Shown in pieces: positions 50,201 to 59,380 of a stretch of DNA of 64,000 nucleotides. Numbering within the stretch: the stretch's first letter is position 1; every line of letters starts with the position of its first letter. The stretch covers positions 186,001-250,000 of the forward strand of contig JAGYJY010000005.1 in assembly GCA_018401745.1 (NCBI GenBank), written 5' to 3'. Origin of the DNA: Pirellulales bacterium (lineage in GTDB: Bacteria; Planctomycetota; Planctomycetia; Pirellulales; UBA1268). A model generated the notes under the pieces. That model worked only from the letters and a program-made list of their open reading frames with translations, was not told the DNA's origin and made no database searches. Both the position numbers and the translations under genes were made by a program.

Positions 50201-51261
50201 GACTTTGGCAGGATCCAGACGTTGCGATAGCGAACCGGATTGCCGTGGTCCTGCAGGAACAGCGGCCCAGCCTCGCCCTCGCCGTTGGTGCCGCCGGGCG
50301 TGCCTTCGGGGATCTCGACGTCGTCGTGGATCACCACGCCGTTGTGCCGCACCGTCATGCGAGCCATCGCGACTTTCTTGCCGTCCTCAAATCGAGGCGC
50401 GGTGAAGTCGATGTCGTAGGTCTGCCAGGTGAGCGGCGGCAGGCACATGTTGACCGCGGGCGCGGCTGCCTTGTAGATACCACCACACTCATTGTCGAGA
50501 CCTTCAAGCCCGAAGCTGTCGAGCATCTGCACCTCGTAGCAGCCCTGCACGTAGGCGCCGCTGTTGCCGCGAGCCTGGCCACGATCCTGCGGCTGATACG
50601 GCAGGCGAAACTCGATGTGCAGCGTGGCATCACCGAAGGTGGCCTTCGACCGGACGCCCTGCATCAGCAGGCCGTCGTCGGTCATGCGGCCTCCCTCAAC
50701 GCCGTCGAGGCTCGTGCCATCAAAGACCACGACGGCCCCCTCCGGGGCCTTCTTACCGAGCGTGGGGCTCTTCCGCTCCACCTTGGGCAGCCGGGCAATC
50801 TCGCTGTCGCCGTTGAGCACGATCAGGGCTCCGTCGCGAATCTCACCACGGCGAGTCGCGCCCTCGGCATCCACGCCCTCGATCTTCACGATCGCGCTGT
50901 CGCCTTCACCCGCCCGCACGCCCTTGCCGGTAAACGCCTGCGACATGTCGGCTCCTGCTCCGGGGAGCCCGCCGGGATAGCCGAGAGCCTTGAAACGACC
51001 CTCGCCTTCTGCGATCAGTTGCAGACCGAAGGGAATCCGCTGGCCGTCGATCTCGATTTCACCGGCATACTCGCCCTGCAGCGGGTAGTCAGTGTCGGTG
51101 GCTGCAGGATCATCGTACGCCGGCTTGCCACTCTCGGCACCACGGCAGGAGGCCGTCAGCATTGCCACGCAGCCGAAGGCCAGCAGGACCGCAACAGGCC
51201 CTGCCGTTCGTCCGCTCGTCATCCCACACGCCCGCGTCGTCGTCATCCAGAAGTTCGCCAT
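50197..51261 (-). CDS. DUF1080 (3-keto-disaccharide hydrolase) lipoprotein
   Basis: A 354-residue exported protein. The signal segment (GPVAVLLAFGCVAMLTASC) ends in a lipobox TASC. The first half is a domain starting YPLQGEYAGEIEIDGQRIP; the C-terminal half is the DUF1080 beta-sandwich (VVFDGTSLDGVEGG, GDATLHIEFRLPYQPQDRGQ, NSGAYVQGCYEVQMLDSFG, PLTWQTYDIDFTAPRF, GPLFLQDHGNPVRYRNVWI). DUF1080 proteins are abundant in planctomycetes and act on carbohydrates. The ATG at 51261 has GGGAG 5 nt upstream and is preferred to the one at 51282. It overlaps fhcB, an unexpected operon partner. Confidence 0.88.
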   Translation of the reverse strand: MANFWMTTTRACGMTSGRTAGPVAVLLAFGCVAMLTASCRGAESGKPAYDDPAATDTDYPLQGEYAGEIEIDGQRIPFGLQLIAEGEGRFKALGYPGGLPGAGADMSQAFTGKGVRAGEGDSAIVKIEGVDAEGATRRGEIRDGALIVLNGDSEIARLPKVERKSPTLGKKAPEGAVVVFDGTSLDGVEGGRMTDDGLLMQGVRSKATFGDATLHIEFRLPYQPQDRGQARGNSGAYVQGCYEVQMLDSFGLEGLDNECGGIYKAAAPAVNMCLPPLTWQTYDIDFTAPRFEDGKKVAMARMTVRHNGVVIHDDVEIPEGTPGGTNGEGEAGPLFLQDHGNPVRYRNVWILPKS

Positions 51262-51349
51262 GGCATCTCCCTTGAAAAACATCCCTGGCCCTGCTCGGCC
51301 ACACGCTTGATCGAGTGTCGGTTGAAGTGGAGGCCCACCGCCCGCAGGC

Positions 51350-52387
51350 TTAGGCCGCCTGTTCGGGCTTGGCGAAGATCAGCCGCCCACCCGACCGCTG
51401 CAATGTGCTCGTGACGGTCACATGAATCGTTCGGCCAACCTTCTCGCGAGCCCCCTCCACAACCACCATCGTACCGTCTTCGAGGTAGCCCACACCCTGC
51501 CCAGGCTCCTCGCCCGCTTTCACGACCCGCACTTCAAAGGCTTCCCCGGGCACAAATACCGGCTTGAGCGACACGGCGACGTCGTTGATATTCACGCTCG
51601 GCACACTGCCAACCGCCGCCATCTTCACCAGCGCCGGGTCGTTGGTGATCACCCGCCCCCCGAGTCGGCGGGCGAGGGACAACACCCTCGAGTCTTCGGT
51701 CGCGTCGTCGCCACTCTGGTCACTGACCGAGAGCACCTCGATATCGATGCCGGGGCTCGACCGCATCCGGTCGAGCACGTCGAGGCCGCGACGGGCCCGC
51801 AGCCGCCGCGAGCGATCGTGAGCGTCGGCGGCCACGCGGAGCTCATCCACCACAAACGCTGGCACCACGAAGCGGCTCTCAAAAATGCCCGACGCAGCAA
51901 GATCGGCAATGCGGCCGTCGATGATCACCGACGTGTCGAGGACATTGGGCCGCAGCCCTTTCACATCCCTGGCAAACTCCACGTAGGGAATCAGAAAGCG
52001 AAACTCGTCCTGCGTCTGCAGGAGCAAGCTCGTGCAGATGTAACACATCACGGCGCCGATCACCGGCGGCATCCAGGTGTTCAGCGGTGCCGTCGGGCTC
52101 GTGGGCAGCATGGGGCCCATGGCCAGCAGCGTGGCGTAGGTGAGAAACACGCCCACGATCACCCCAAAGTAGACCGCGGTGATCACCGTCAGGTTTTTCT
52201 GGCGGACCAGGGCATCGCCGGCGATCACGAAGAGCGGCACCGCCAGCCCACCGCCAAGCACCGCCCACGGCACCCATGGGGGCGATGCCTTCACGAACTC
52301 GCTGTTGATGATTAGGGCGGCAATACCGACCAAAACCATCACAAAAACGGCCCGCAGGATAATCAGGGCCAGCGGCGTGCGATTCAT
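51350..52387 (-). CDS. PIN/TRAM-domain membrane protein (YacL-like)
   Basis: A 345-residue protein: four N-terminal helices (ILRAVFVMVLVGIAALII, VPWAVLGGGLAVPLFVIA, LTVITAVYFGVIVGVFLTY, WMPPVIGAVMCYICTSLLL), a PIN nuclease domain (VLDTSVIIDGRIADLAASG, the acidic GDDATEDSRVLSLA, VITNDPALVKMAA) and a C-terminal TRAM domain (GEEPGQGVGYLEDGTMVVVE). This is the YacL architecture of a membrane-tethered RNase-like protein. Start at ATG 52387 (MNRTPLALII). Confidence 0.9.
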   Translation of the reverse strand: MNRTPLALIILRAVFVMVLVGIAALIINSEFVKASPPWVPWAVLGGGLAVPLFVIAGDALVRQKNLTVITAVYFGVIVGVFLTYATLLAMGPMLPTSPTAPLNTWMPPVIGAVMCYICTSLLLQTQDEFRFLIPYVEFARDVKGLRPNVLDTSVIIDGRIADLAASGIFESRFVVPAFVVDELRVAADAHDRSRRLRARRGLDVLDRMRSSPGIDIEVLSVSDQSGDDATEDSRVLSLARRLGGRVITNDPALVKMAAVGSVPSVNINDVAVSLKPVFVPGEAFEVRVVKAGEEPGQGVGYLEDGTMVVVEGAREKVGRTIHVTVTSTLQRSGGRLIFAKPEQAA

Positions 52388-52481
52388 AGAGGTGGGTCGT
52401 CTGCGGAGTTTCCTGGATGCTGTGCGGACCGAGTGTAGCACCACACCCTGCCCCCCGCGAGCGGCAGACGTTCAGACAGGA

Positions 52482-53579
52482 TTAGCCGCAGCGGCGGGCG
52501 TGTTCTCGCTCCAGAAAGCGGTCTGTCATGCCCGCGATGTAGTCGGCCACCGTTCGCCTCACGCCGTGATGGCGAGCTCTCACCAGAAACCCTGCCGGCA
52601 TCGCATCGGGGCGTTCCACAAGCCAGGCAAACAGCTGCGAAAGCCGCTCCTGAGCCGGCTCGCGGACCGCCATCACAGCCTCGCTGCGGTAGACCCGTTC
52701 AAAGAGAAAACGCTCAAGTTCCCGCTTCCCCCGAGCGGTCGTCTCGGCGTGGGTCACGAGCGTGCTGGCCGAGAGCACATCGGCGGTCGAGCGAATCGAT
52801 TGCTCCTCAAGGTGCCGCCTCGTCCGCTCAATCAGCTCCACCACCTGCACGTTGACCAGTTCGTGGAGCACCGCCCGCCGCAGCTGATCGGCCTGCAGGT
52901 CGCCGAACCGCTCGAGAACCCGCTCTGACGCCGCCTTCACCAGCGGCAGTTCGAGCAGATTGGCCAGCTGCACCAGGCCAAGCTCGATCGCATCGTCGGC
53001 ATCGTGGGTGTCGTAGGCGATCGAGTCAGCCGCATCGACCACCTGCGCCTCAAGCAGCCGGCCATGCTCATTGGCTTTGTCGCAGCGGCTCATCTGGGCT
53101 CCGAGCACCTCTCGCGAGAGGTTCAGCCCAGGAAAGTCCGGATAGCGGTTTTCCAGGAGTTCCATGATGCGGAGGGCCTGGGCGTTGTGGCTGAAGCCGC
53201 CTTCGTCGGCGAGCAGCGCGTCGAGCGTGTCTTCGCCGGCATGCCCCAGCGGCGGATGGCCGATGTCATGGCCCATCGCAAGCGCTTCCACGAGGTCCTC
53301 GTTGAGAGCCAGGGCTCGGGCCATCGTGCGGGCGATGCTCGTGACCTCGAGGGTGTGGGTCAGCCGGCTGCGGTGGTAGTCGCCGTGGTAGCCGGTAAAG
53401 ACCTGTGTCTTGTGGGCCAGCCGCCGAAAGGCCGCCGCATGCACGATCCGGTCGCGGTCGCGTTGGTACGGGCTGCGATGGAGATGCGGCGGCTCAGGAT
53501 GCACCCGGCCTGCCGAATCGGCGGCATGCATCGCCCAGGGGGCAAGCAGCGTCTCTTCGCGCTTGTGCCAGTCAAGCAT
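52482..53579 (-). CDS. dgt: Deoxyguanosinetriphosphate triphosphohydrolase-like HD protein
   Basis: A 365-residue HD-domain dNTP triphosphohydrolase. The metal-binding histidines and aspartate are in RSRLTHTLEVTSIARTMA and ALAMGHDIGHPPLGHAGED; DRDRIVHAAAFRRLAHKTQV and VVDAADSIAYDTHDADDAI are further family blocks. Such enzymes lower dNTP pools. The start overlaps the HIT gene stop by 8 bp, forming a HIT-dgt pair. Confidence 0.9.
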   Translation of the reverse strand: MLDWHKREETLLAPWAMHAADSAGRVHPEPPHLHRSPYQRDRDRIVHAAAFRRLAHKTQVFTGYHGDYHRSRLTHTLEVTSIARTMARALALNEDLVEALAMGHDIGHPPLGHAGEDTLDALLADEGGFSHNAQALRIMELLENRYPDFPGLNLSREVLGAQMSRCDKANEHGRLLEAQVVDAADSIAYDTHDADDAIELGLVQLANLLELPLVKAASERVLERFGDLQADQLRRAVLHELVNVQVVELIERTRRHLEEQSIRSTADVLSASTLVTHAETTARGKRELERFLFERVYRSEAVMAVREPAQERLSQLFAWLVERPDAMPAGFLVRARHHGVRRTVADYIAGMTDRFLEREHARRCG

Positions 53580-54123
53580 CGGACGACCTCCCTCGCTGTG
53601 CTTCGTCGTGCAGCTGCTCCCAGAGGCTCTCCAGGGCCTGTGGAATCACGCTGGTGCCGGCCACCGCTGGCATGAAGTTCACGTCGCCATCCCAGCGGGG
53701 CAGGAGATGCCAGTGGAGATGGCCGGGCACGCCCGCCCCAGCCACCCTGCCGAGATTCAGCCCGATGTTGAAACCCTGGCAGGCGAGCGAGCTGCGGGTC
53801 AGCCCGCACCACCTGGCCAGGCACTGCTGCAGGTCGAGGAGCTGCTCACTGCTGAGGTCCTCGAGCGTTGCCTGATGATCGAGCGGGGCGATCAGCAGGT
53901 GGCCGCTGGCGTAGGGAAAGCGGTTGACCATGACCAGGCTCACATCGGTTCGCTCCAGCACGCCGAGAACGTGCTCATGGCCCTCTGCCGCAGCAGCCCG
54001 ACAGAGGAAGCAGCCCGTGTCTGCTCCCGGTCGCCAACGCTCGGGCTCCACCGCCTGTTGCTTCGGAGCGTCACCCTTGACGTAGGCCAGCCGCCAGGGC
54101 GCCCAGAGCGTGTCGTGTGTCAT
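53572..54123 (-). CDS. HIT-family hydrolase
   Basis: A 183-residue histidine-triad protein. The HIT motif HLHWHLLPRW is complete, preceded by VMVNRFPYASGHLLIAPLDH and NIGLNLGRVAGAGVPGH. A short Cys pair (CFLC) near residue 38 is typical of the zinc-containing subfamily close to AP4A phosphorylases. It is translated just ahead of dgt. Confidence 0.9.
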   Translation of the reverse strand: MTHDTLWAPWRLAYVKGDAPKQQAVEPERWRPGADTGCFLCRAAAAEGHEHVLGVLERTDVSLVMVNRFPYASGHLLIAPLDHQATLEDLSSEQLLDLQQCLARWCGLTRSSLACQGFNIGLNLGRVAGAGVPGHLHWHLLPRWDGDVNFMPAVAGTSVIPQALESLWEQLHDEAQRGRSSDA

Positions 54124-54246
54124 GCGTGTGAATGCCGAGGAAGGCCGGCGTGGGCAGCCGTTGAAAACGACAACCGCCGTTGCGCAATCGTCGCCCGGCG
54201 TCCAGCGTTCCGTCCAGTCGAGTGCGGCATCCGCGGCCCGCCACGG

Positions 54247-57200
54247 TCAGCGGGCCGGTGGCTGAAACCCGGCGGCGGAGGCATTGATCTGGTCGAGGTC
54301 GAGGTAGCGGGCGTCTTGAATGTCGACGCGGTTGAGCCCTCTCCAGTAGAAGATCTTGCCGGCCGACGCCGTTGAGGTAGGCGCGCCCACGCGTTCCTGG
54401 CGATAGAGCTGGGCGTCGCTGCGGCCGTCTCCCTCAAACACGATCAGGTCTTTCGATTCGCTCCAGCTTAGCCGTGAGCTGCGGCCAGTGAAGGTGTCGC
54501 CCTCCACCAGGATGTTGCCGGTGGCATACATCTCCATGCTGCCCCGTCGCATCCCCGGCAGCGGCGGCGTCTGCCCCACGCCGAGCAGATCGCTCGAGAT
54601 CCGCACCGCCCGTGGCTGCAGGCCACGGGCATCGCGGGGGTCGAGGGTGTCGTCCCAGGAGGCAACCGGCCCGAAGATCGCCTCCACCCGCTGCTGAAAC
54701 TCAAGCACCCGCCGGCCAAGGTTTCCGGAGAGGCCCTTTTGAAAGTCGACTGCGAGGTAGGTCAGCTCATCGGGCTTTGCCTGCGGAGGCGGCGAGGGCT
54801 GCCCGGGTCCGGCGAGCCCAGAGGGCGTCTCAAAGCCAGGTGCCTGGCCAAGCCGCACGTTCTCCAGCCGGCCCGGTCCGTTGCCGAGCACATTGCCAGT
54901 GGTGCGGTCGATCAGCAGGTCACGGACGTAGAGCCGCTCCACCGATCGTGAGCCGTCGGTCGTGCCGCTCACATTGTGGATCTTCACACCGCTGCCGCAG
55001 GCGATGCGGGCCACGTCGGCCTGTCCGCGGCTGCCGCCGGCAGCCATCTGCGAGAAGTCGAAGGGCCGATCGAGCACCACGTCGAGCGAGCCAGCCTCAA
55101 GCCGACCCTCGCCGCTGGAAGTGACGACTCGATCGATGAAGCGGGCCGTGAGGCCGTCGAAGTCCATGCGGCCCTGCCAGGTCACGTCGAGCGGCTCAGC
55201 CGGCCCGTTGGCTGCTGGCGAGGCAACCGCTGGCGTGCTGCCCGTGGCTACGGCCTCAAGCCCCAGCCCACCACCAGCCACCGGCAGCCGCATCCGCCCT
55301 GCTCCGTCGACGGTCATCCGGTTGCGTCCGCGGTCGACTTCAACCAGCGGGCCCTCAAGTTCCATCCCACGGCCGCTGATCTTCGCCGGGCGGCCGGCAA
55401 CGGTCGCCCTAGCATCAAAGCCCGTGGGCCGAACCACCTGCAGCTGATCCCCCTCGATCACCAGCTGCGGCTCGCTCTGGCCGGCAAGCGGCTCCTCGAT
55501 CAGCCGCACGGAGTCTTCCAGCGAAATCTCGGCGACCACAGGCCCCTCTGGCTTCATATCGACCAGGCCCCGCATCAGCGCGCCCGAGGCGACGATGCGG
55601 CCACGATCCGCCGCCTCGGGAGCCTCCACGGCTGGAGCCTCGGGTGGAGGCGGCGGTGGAACAGCCGACGGTGGCGGCGGTGGGGTGGCTGCAGCGGTCG
55701 CGGCCGGTGCTGCTGGCCGCGGAGCCACCACAGGCTTGGGATGCCGAAACCAGATCTCCAGCCGATCGCTGCGGGCAGCCAGCTGCGGCGCGTCAGTCTC
55801 CACGATCCCGCGGGCGAGCATTCGCGTGGGCTTCACACCAGCGAGGCTCACGCCGCCGGCCACGGCCCGTGCAGGCCGCGTCTCGGCGGCCGCCTGATCG
55901 ATCTCGAGCCAGAGGTGCATCTCTGACGCAGCCAGCCGGCCTTGGCTCTCAAAGCTCGCCTGGGCATCGCCAGCCACCGAGGCCACATGGCCATCGCCAT
56001 CCGGCCGCACCCGCAGCCATTTCTTCCAGGCCAGCCGCACCGGCCCGTGCTCCGGCGTGGCTCGCGACTCAAGCCATCCCGGCCCAACGGCCATCAGCGC
56101 GCCTGGTGAGCCAGGAGGGCCGGGCACGTAGTCGACCGAGCGAGCCTCGAGCTCGGCATCCGGGCTCAGCAGCATCACCGGCTGCTCACCGTCGAGCAGG
56201 ATCCGCTTGGTGGCAATCTCATAGCCGAGCCGCTCCGCCCGAGCTTCCAGCCCGCCTTCGCTGCTCCGCGCGACCACCGGGCTGCCCCGCGCCTCAAGTT
56301 CCACCGGCCTGAGGCTGCCGGTGTCGGGGCCGTCGGCATCAGCCGCGGCTGCCTCATCGGCCAGCAGGATTGAGAGCCTGTCGGCCACCAGCTGCTCGAT
56401 GCCCCCGTCGGGCAGCGTTCGCGACACATCGACATGATCGGTGAGCGTGATCAAACGGCTCACCACGCCAAAGTCAAGGCTGCCGCGGCAACGCACCAGC
56501 ACGGGCGGCGTGGGGCCGTCGGCCTCCGCGGTTGCCTCGCTGCCAGGCAGGAAGCCACCGGCCATCCCCTCCAGGAGAATCTGCACGTCCCGCTCGAGTC
56601 GCATCGACTCCACGCCGTTGATCGCCGGTCCGCGGTCGCTGCTCTCACCAGGCTTCGATAGCAGCCGCGCCACGAACCCCCGGCCACTGCCGCGGCTGCG
56701 ACCGTAGCGAAACTGCACCGCCTCGATCGTCTGCAGCCGGTTCTCGGCCAGCTCAAGATCGCGGGTGTTGATCTCAATCTCATCTTCACCACCGGGCGTC
56801 GTGGCCGTTCCGCGAACGCTCACCTCACCGCGGAGATTGCCCCCAATCAGCTTGCTGAGACGGCCCTGGGCTGGGTCGATCGGCTCCTCAAACTCGAGCA
56901 CCGCCCCCTGCGGTGCTCGCATCACCACCGTGCGGCCCTTGGGCTGACCATCCGGCGACGGCTCTGGCAGCATCACGAGCGTGCAGGGCACGAGGTTCAT
57001 CCGGCCATCGGGCAGGGTGTGATACTCCTTAAACAGCAGCCGCATGCTGTTGCTCTCAAGCACCGTGGGATCGTCGCGTTCCCAGGAGCCCTCTGGAAAG
57101 ATGTCGCCCAGGCTCGCCAGTCGGCTCGCCGCCCGCGCCCGAATCGCTGCAGCTTCCTCTGCCGTCGGCTCGAGCACCGCCTGCTCATCGGCCGACCGTT

Positions 57201-57291
57201 CGATCAAGGGGACCATTGTCAGCCGGTAGAAGCCGGTGGCCGCCAGGGCGATCAGGAACACACGGAGCGTTCGTCCGAGCCTGTGTTCCAT
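54247..57291 (-). CDS. Large LptC/LptA-like envelope protein
   Basis: A 1014-residue protein with one N-terminal helix (LRVFLIALAATGFYRLTMVP) and many beta-rich segments. The C-terminal part has an OstA/LptA-like stretch (MYATGNILVEGDTFTGRSS, SWSESKDLIVFEGDGRSDA), and the repeating pattern of ...ARGIVETDAPQL / ...VAEISLEDSVRLI elsewhere suggests repeated LptA-type folds. A Pro-rich linker (ATPPPPPSAVPPPPPPEAP) splits it. Upstream kdsC and the kdsD-like gene make an LPS-transport role likely. It is far larger than E. coli LptA or LptC, so it may combine both. Assignment is by pattern and context. Confidence 0.6.
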   Translation of the reverse strand: MEHRLGRTLRVFLIALAATGFYRLTMVPLIERSADEQAVLEPTAEEAAAIRARAASRLASLGDIFPEGSWERDDPTVLESNSMRLLFKEYHTLPDGRMNLVPCTLVMLPEPSPDGQPKGRTVVMRAPQGAVLEFEEPIDPAQGRLSKLIGGNLRGEVSVRGTATTPGGEDEIEINTRDLELAENRLQTIEAVQFRYGRSRGSGRGFVARLLSKPGESSDRGPAINGVESMRLERDVQILLEGMAGGFLPGSEATAEADGPTPPVLVRCRGSLDFGVVSRLITLTDHVDVSRTLPDGGIEQLVADRLSILLADEAAAADADGPDTGSLRPVELEARGSPVVARSSEGGLEARAERLGYEIATKRILLDGEQPVMLLSPDAELEARSVDYVPGPPGSPGALMAVGPGWLESRATPEHGPVRLAWKKWLRVRPDGDGHVASVAGDAQASFESQGRLAASEMHLWLEIDQAAAETRPARAVAGGVSLAGVKPTRMLARGIVETDAPQLAARSDRLEIWFRHPKPVVAPRPAAPAATAAATPPPPPSAVPPPPPPEAPAVEAPEAADRGRIVASGALMRGLVDMKPEGPVVAEISLEDSVRLIEEPLAGQSEPQLVIEGDQLQVVRPTGFDARATVAGRPAKISGRGMELEGPLVEVDRGRNRMTVDGAGRMRLPVAGGGLGLEAVATGSTPAVASPAANGPAEPLDVTWQGRMDFDGLTARFIDRVVTSSGEGRLEAGSLDVVLDRPFDFSQMAAGGSRGQADVARIACGSGVKIHNVSGTTDGSRSVERLYVRDLLIDRTTGNVLGNGPGRLENVRLGQAPGFETPSGLAGPGQPSPPPQAKPDELTYLAVDFQKGLSGNLGRRVLEFQQRVEAIFGPVASWDDTLDPRDARGLQPRAVRISSDLLGVGQTPPLPGMRRGSMEMYATGNILVEGDTFTGRSSRLSWSESKDLIVFEGDGRSDAQLYRQERVGAPTSTASAGKIFYWRGLNRVDIQDARYLDLDQINASAAGFQPPAR

Positions 57292-57339
57292 GGTGGCCGT
57301 TCCTGCCTGCCTCGAGGATGCGATTCGCTCAACGACGCC

Positions 57340-57915
57340 CTACGACGCCTGGCCCGAGTGGTAGCGGCGGACGGCAGCCTCCCAGACACCGCGGGCTTCG
57401 AGGATCCGCTCGATCACCTCACGGACTGCCCCGCGGCCGCCGCCAGCGATCGTCACGATGTCGGCCGCCTCGCGGAGTTCGCGACAGGCGTCCGCCACCG
57501 CAACTCCCACACCGCAGGCCACGACACAGGCGAGATCCGGCAGGTCATCGCCAAGAAACGCCGCCTCATTCCAGCCGAGGCCATGCTCAGCAAGGATCGC
57601 CTCAACCGCTGCCCGCTTGTCGCTCACGCCCTGCCGGACAATGCCGATGCCCAGCTCGCCGGCCCGCACGGCAACCACATGGCTCGACCGTCCTGTGACA
57701 ATCCCTGTCAGCCCGCCACTCTTTGCCCAGAGTTTGATACCGAGGCCGTCGCGGATATGAAACGCTTTCTGCTCAATGCCGTTGTTGTCCCAGGTGACCA
57801 TGCCGTCGGTGAGCACACCGTCGACATCAAGCAGCAGGAGGCGAATCACACGCAGGCGGTCTTCCAGATCAGCTGCCTCGGGCGGCTCGTTCATCGCGGC
57901 GGGCTCTTGGGGCAT
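57340..57915 (-). CDS. kdsC: 3-deoxy-D-manno-octulosonate 8-phosphate phosphatase (HAD)
   Basis: A 191-residue HAD phosphatase that removes phosphate from Kdo-8-P on the way to LPS. LLLLDVDGVLTDGMV is the nucleophile motif, GIVTGRSSHVVAVRA motif II, and AAFLGDDLPDLACV motif IV with the KdsC-specific pattern. Normal length, no cap domain. It lies between the kdsD-like gene upstream and the LptA-like gene downstream, all on the minus strand. Confidence 0.9.
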   Translation of the reverse strand: MPQEPAAMNEPPEAADLEDRLRVIRLLLLDVDGVLTDGMVTWDNNGIEQKAFHIRDGLGIKLWAKSGGLTGIVTGRSSHVVAVRAGELGIGIVRQGVSDKRAAVEAILAEHGLGWNEAAFLGDDLPDLACVVACGVGVAVADACRELREAADIVTIAGGGRGAVREVIERILEARGVWEAAVRRYHSGQAS

Positions 57916-57957
57916 CGTGGGCAGTTCTGTCAGCCGACGTTCGGCAGGTAGGTGATC

Positions 57958-59040
57958 TCAGGCAGCGCGACGAGGGGCTGCGGGAGCCAGGCTTTCCGGC
58001 AGCAGCTCCGGCGGCACGAGCCCCACAAGGTCCACGATGTCGAGCAGGCCGGCCAGCCGGCCAGCGGCATCGATCACGGGCAGTTCACTCAGCCGATGCT
58101 GCTCAAGCAGGGCCACCGCATCAGCAAGTCGCAGCCCCGCTGGGACCGTCCGCGGCCGGTGGGTCATCACCATCTCGATCGGAGCATCGAGGGCAGCGTC
58201 GTTGCGGCGTTCGAAGAGCCGGGCAAGGTCGCTGTCGGTGAAGATGCCCGCCAGGCTGCCCGCATCATCGAGAATCATCACCGCGCCGGTGCGTCGGGCT
58301 GGCAGCGTGCGGCCAAACACCTCTCGCACGGTCTCATGCGGCCGGGCGGTGCGGCAGGCTGCCAAGGGCTGCATCACCTCATCCACCGTGGCCAGCGTGC
58401 GGCCCAGGCTGCCACCGGGATGCCGCCGGGCAAAGTCGTCATGGGTGAAGGCCCGCAGTTCGCAGGCCACCAGGGCCAGGGCATCGCCCAGGCCGAGCAT
58501 CACGGCTGTGCTCGTGCTCGGAGCAAGACCGAGCCGGCAGGCCTCCTGCAGCCGGCCGCTCGACACCACCACGCGAGCAGCGCGGCCAAGCGTGCTCTCA
58601 GGGTTTCCGGTGATGGCCACGATCGGCACATCGCGGGCGGCCACATGCGGCAGCAGGCGGGTGATCTCCTCGCTTTCCCCTGAGTGCGAGAGAGCAAGCA
58701 TCAGGTCGTCGCCGCGGAGGACACCAAGGTCGCCGTGCAACGCCTCGGCAGGATGCAGAAAGTGGGCAGGCGAGCCCGTCGAGGCAAGCGTGGCGGTGAT
58801 CTTGCGGGCCACAAGCCCGGCCTTGCCAATGCCAGTGACCACGACGCAGCCGGAGCAGGTGTGAATCAACCGCACCGCCTCGCAGAAGCTGCTGCTGAGA
58901 CTCTCGGCAGCAGCCAGCACCGCCCGCCCTTCGGCCTCGAGCACGGCACGGCCACGCTCCAGCACAGCCTGATCGCCGACGTCCTGCTCCACCCAGCTTC
59001 TCACTCGCGTTTGCCCGTGCTCGTGCATCGGCCCATCCAT
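57958..59040 (-). CDS. kdsD: KpsF/GutQ-type arabinose-5-phosphate isomerase
   Basis: A 360-residue SIS-CBS protein that supplies arabinose-5-phosphate for Kdo. SIS domain: VVVTGIGKAGLVARKITATL, FLHPAEALHGDLGVLRGDD and LALSHSGESEEITRLLPH; DDFARRHPGGSLGR is the family signature. Two CBS domains follow (VMQPLAACRTARPHETVREV; VMTHRPRTVPAGLRLADAV). The ATG at 59040 (MDGPMHEHGQ) is used; the open frame further upstream runs through the repeat at 59207 and is not coding. kdsC follows 42 bp later. Confidence 0.9.
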   Translation of the reverse strand: MDGPMHEHGQTRVRSWVEQDVGDQAVLERGRAVLEAEGRAVLAAAESLSSSFCEAVRLIHTCSGCVVVTGIGKAGLVARKITATLASTGSPAHFLHPAEALHGDLGVLRGDDLMLALSHSGESEEITRLLPHVAARDVPIVAITGNPESTLGRAARVVVSSGRLQEACRLGLAPSTSTAVMLGLGDALALVACELRAFTHDDFARRHPGGSLGRTLATVDEVMQPLAACRTARPHETVREVFGRTLPARRTGAVMILDDAGSLAGIFTDSDLARLFERRNDAALDAPIEMVMTHRPRTVPAGLRLADAVALLEQHRLSELPVIDAAGRLAGLLDIVDLVGLVPPELLPESLAPAAPRRAA

Positions 59041-59206
59041 CGGTGTGATCCGCTTCCGCTCTCCATGCGCAGCATGCCCCGCAGCCCGACCACGGGACGG
59101 GGGACGATAGGCCGTCCAGGAAGGCCATGCAACGCGAGTTTGCCACTCGCTGCCGACAGAAAAGCCTGCCAGGGCCTGTTCCACATCGGGGCACGCTCCC
59201 AGCATT

Positions 59207-59380
59207 GGGGCGTCGCTTGAGTGGAAAAAGGCCACGGATGGCTTTTTCCACGGACAGCCAGCAGACTGTGGAACATGTCTGCCGCCGCAGGATGCGGTGA
59301 CCGGCGACCCCCAAAAACCTCGGCTTTTTGGGGCGTCGCTTGAGTGGAAAAAGGCCATGGATGGCTTTTTCCACGGACAG
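59207..59380 (-). repeat. Dispersed structured repeat, family 1, copy C (duplicated module)
   Basis: 174 bp organised as a 51-bp module (59207-59257), a 72-bp middle (59258-59329) and a second 51-bp module (59330-59380). The two 51-bp modules differ at one base. Read on the minus strand the element starts at the base after the TAG of the acyl-CoA synthetase gene. Each 51-bp module holds the GTGGAAAAAG/CTTTTTCCAC hairpin; the middle holds the GC-rich hairpin and most of the CCCCAAAAA/TTTTTGGGG hairpin. Confidence 0.9.
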
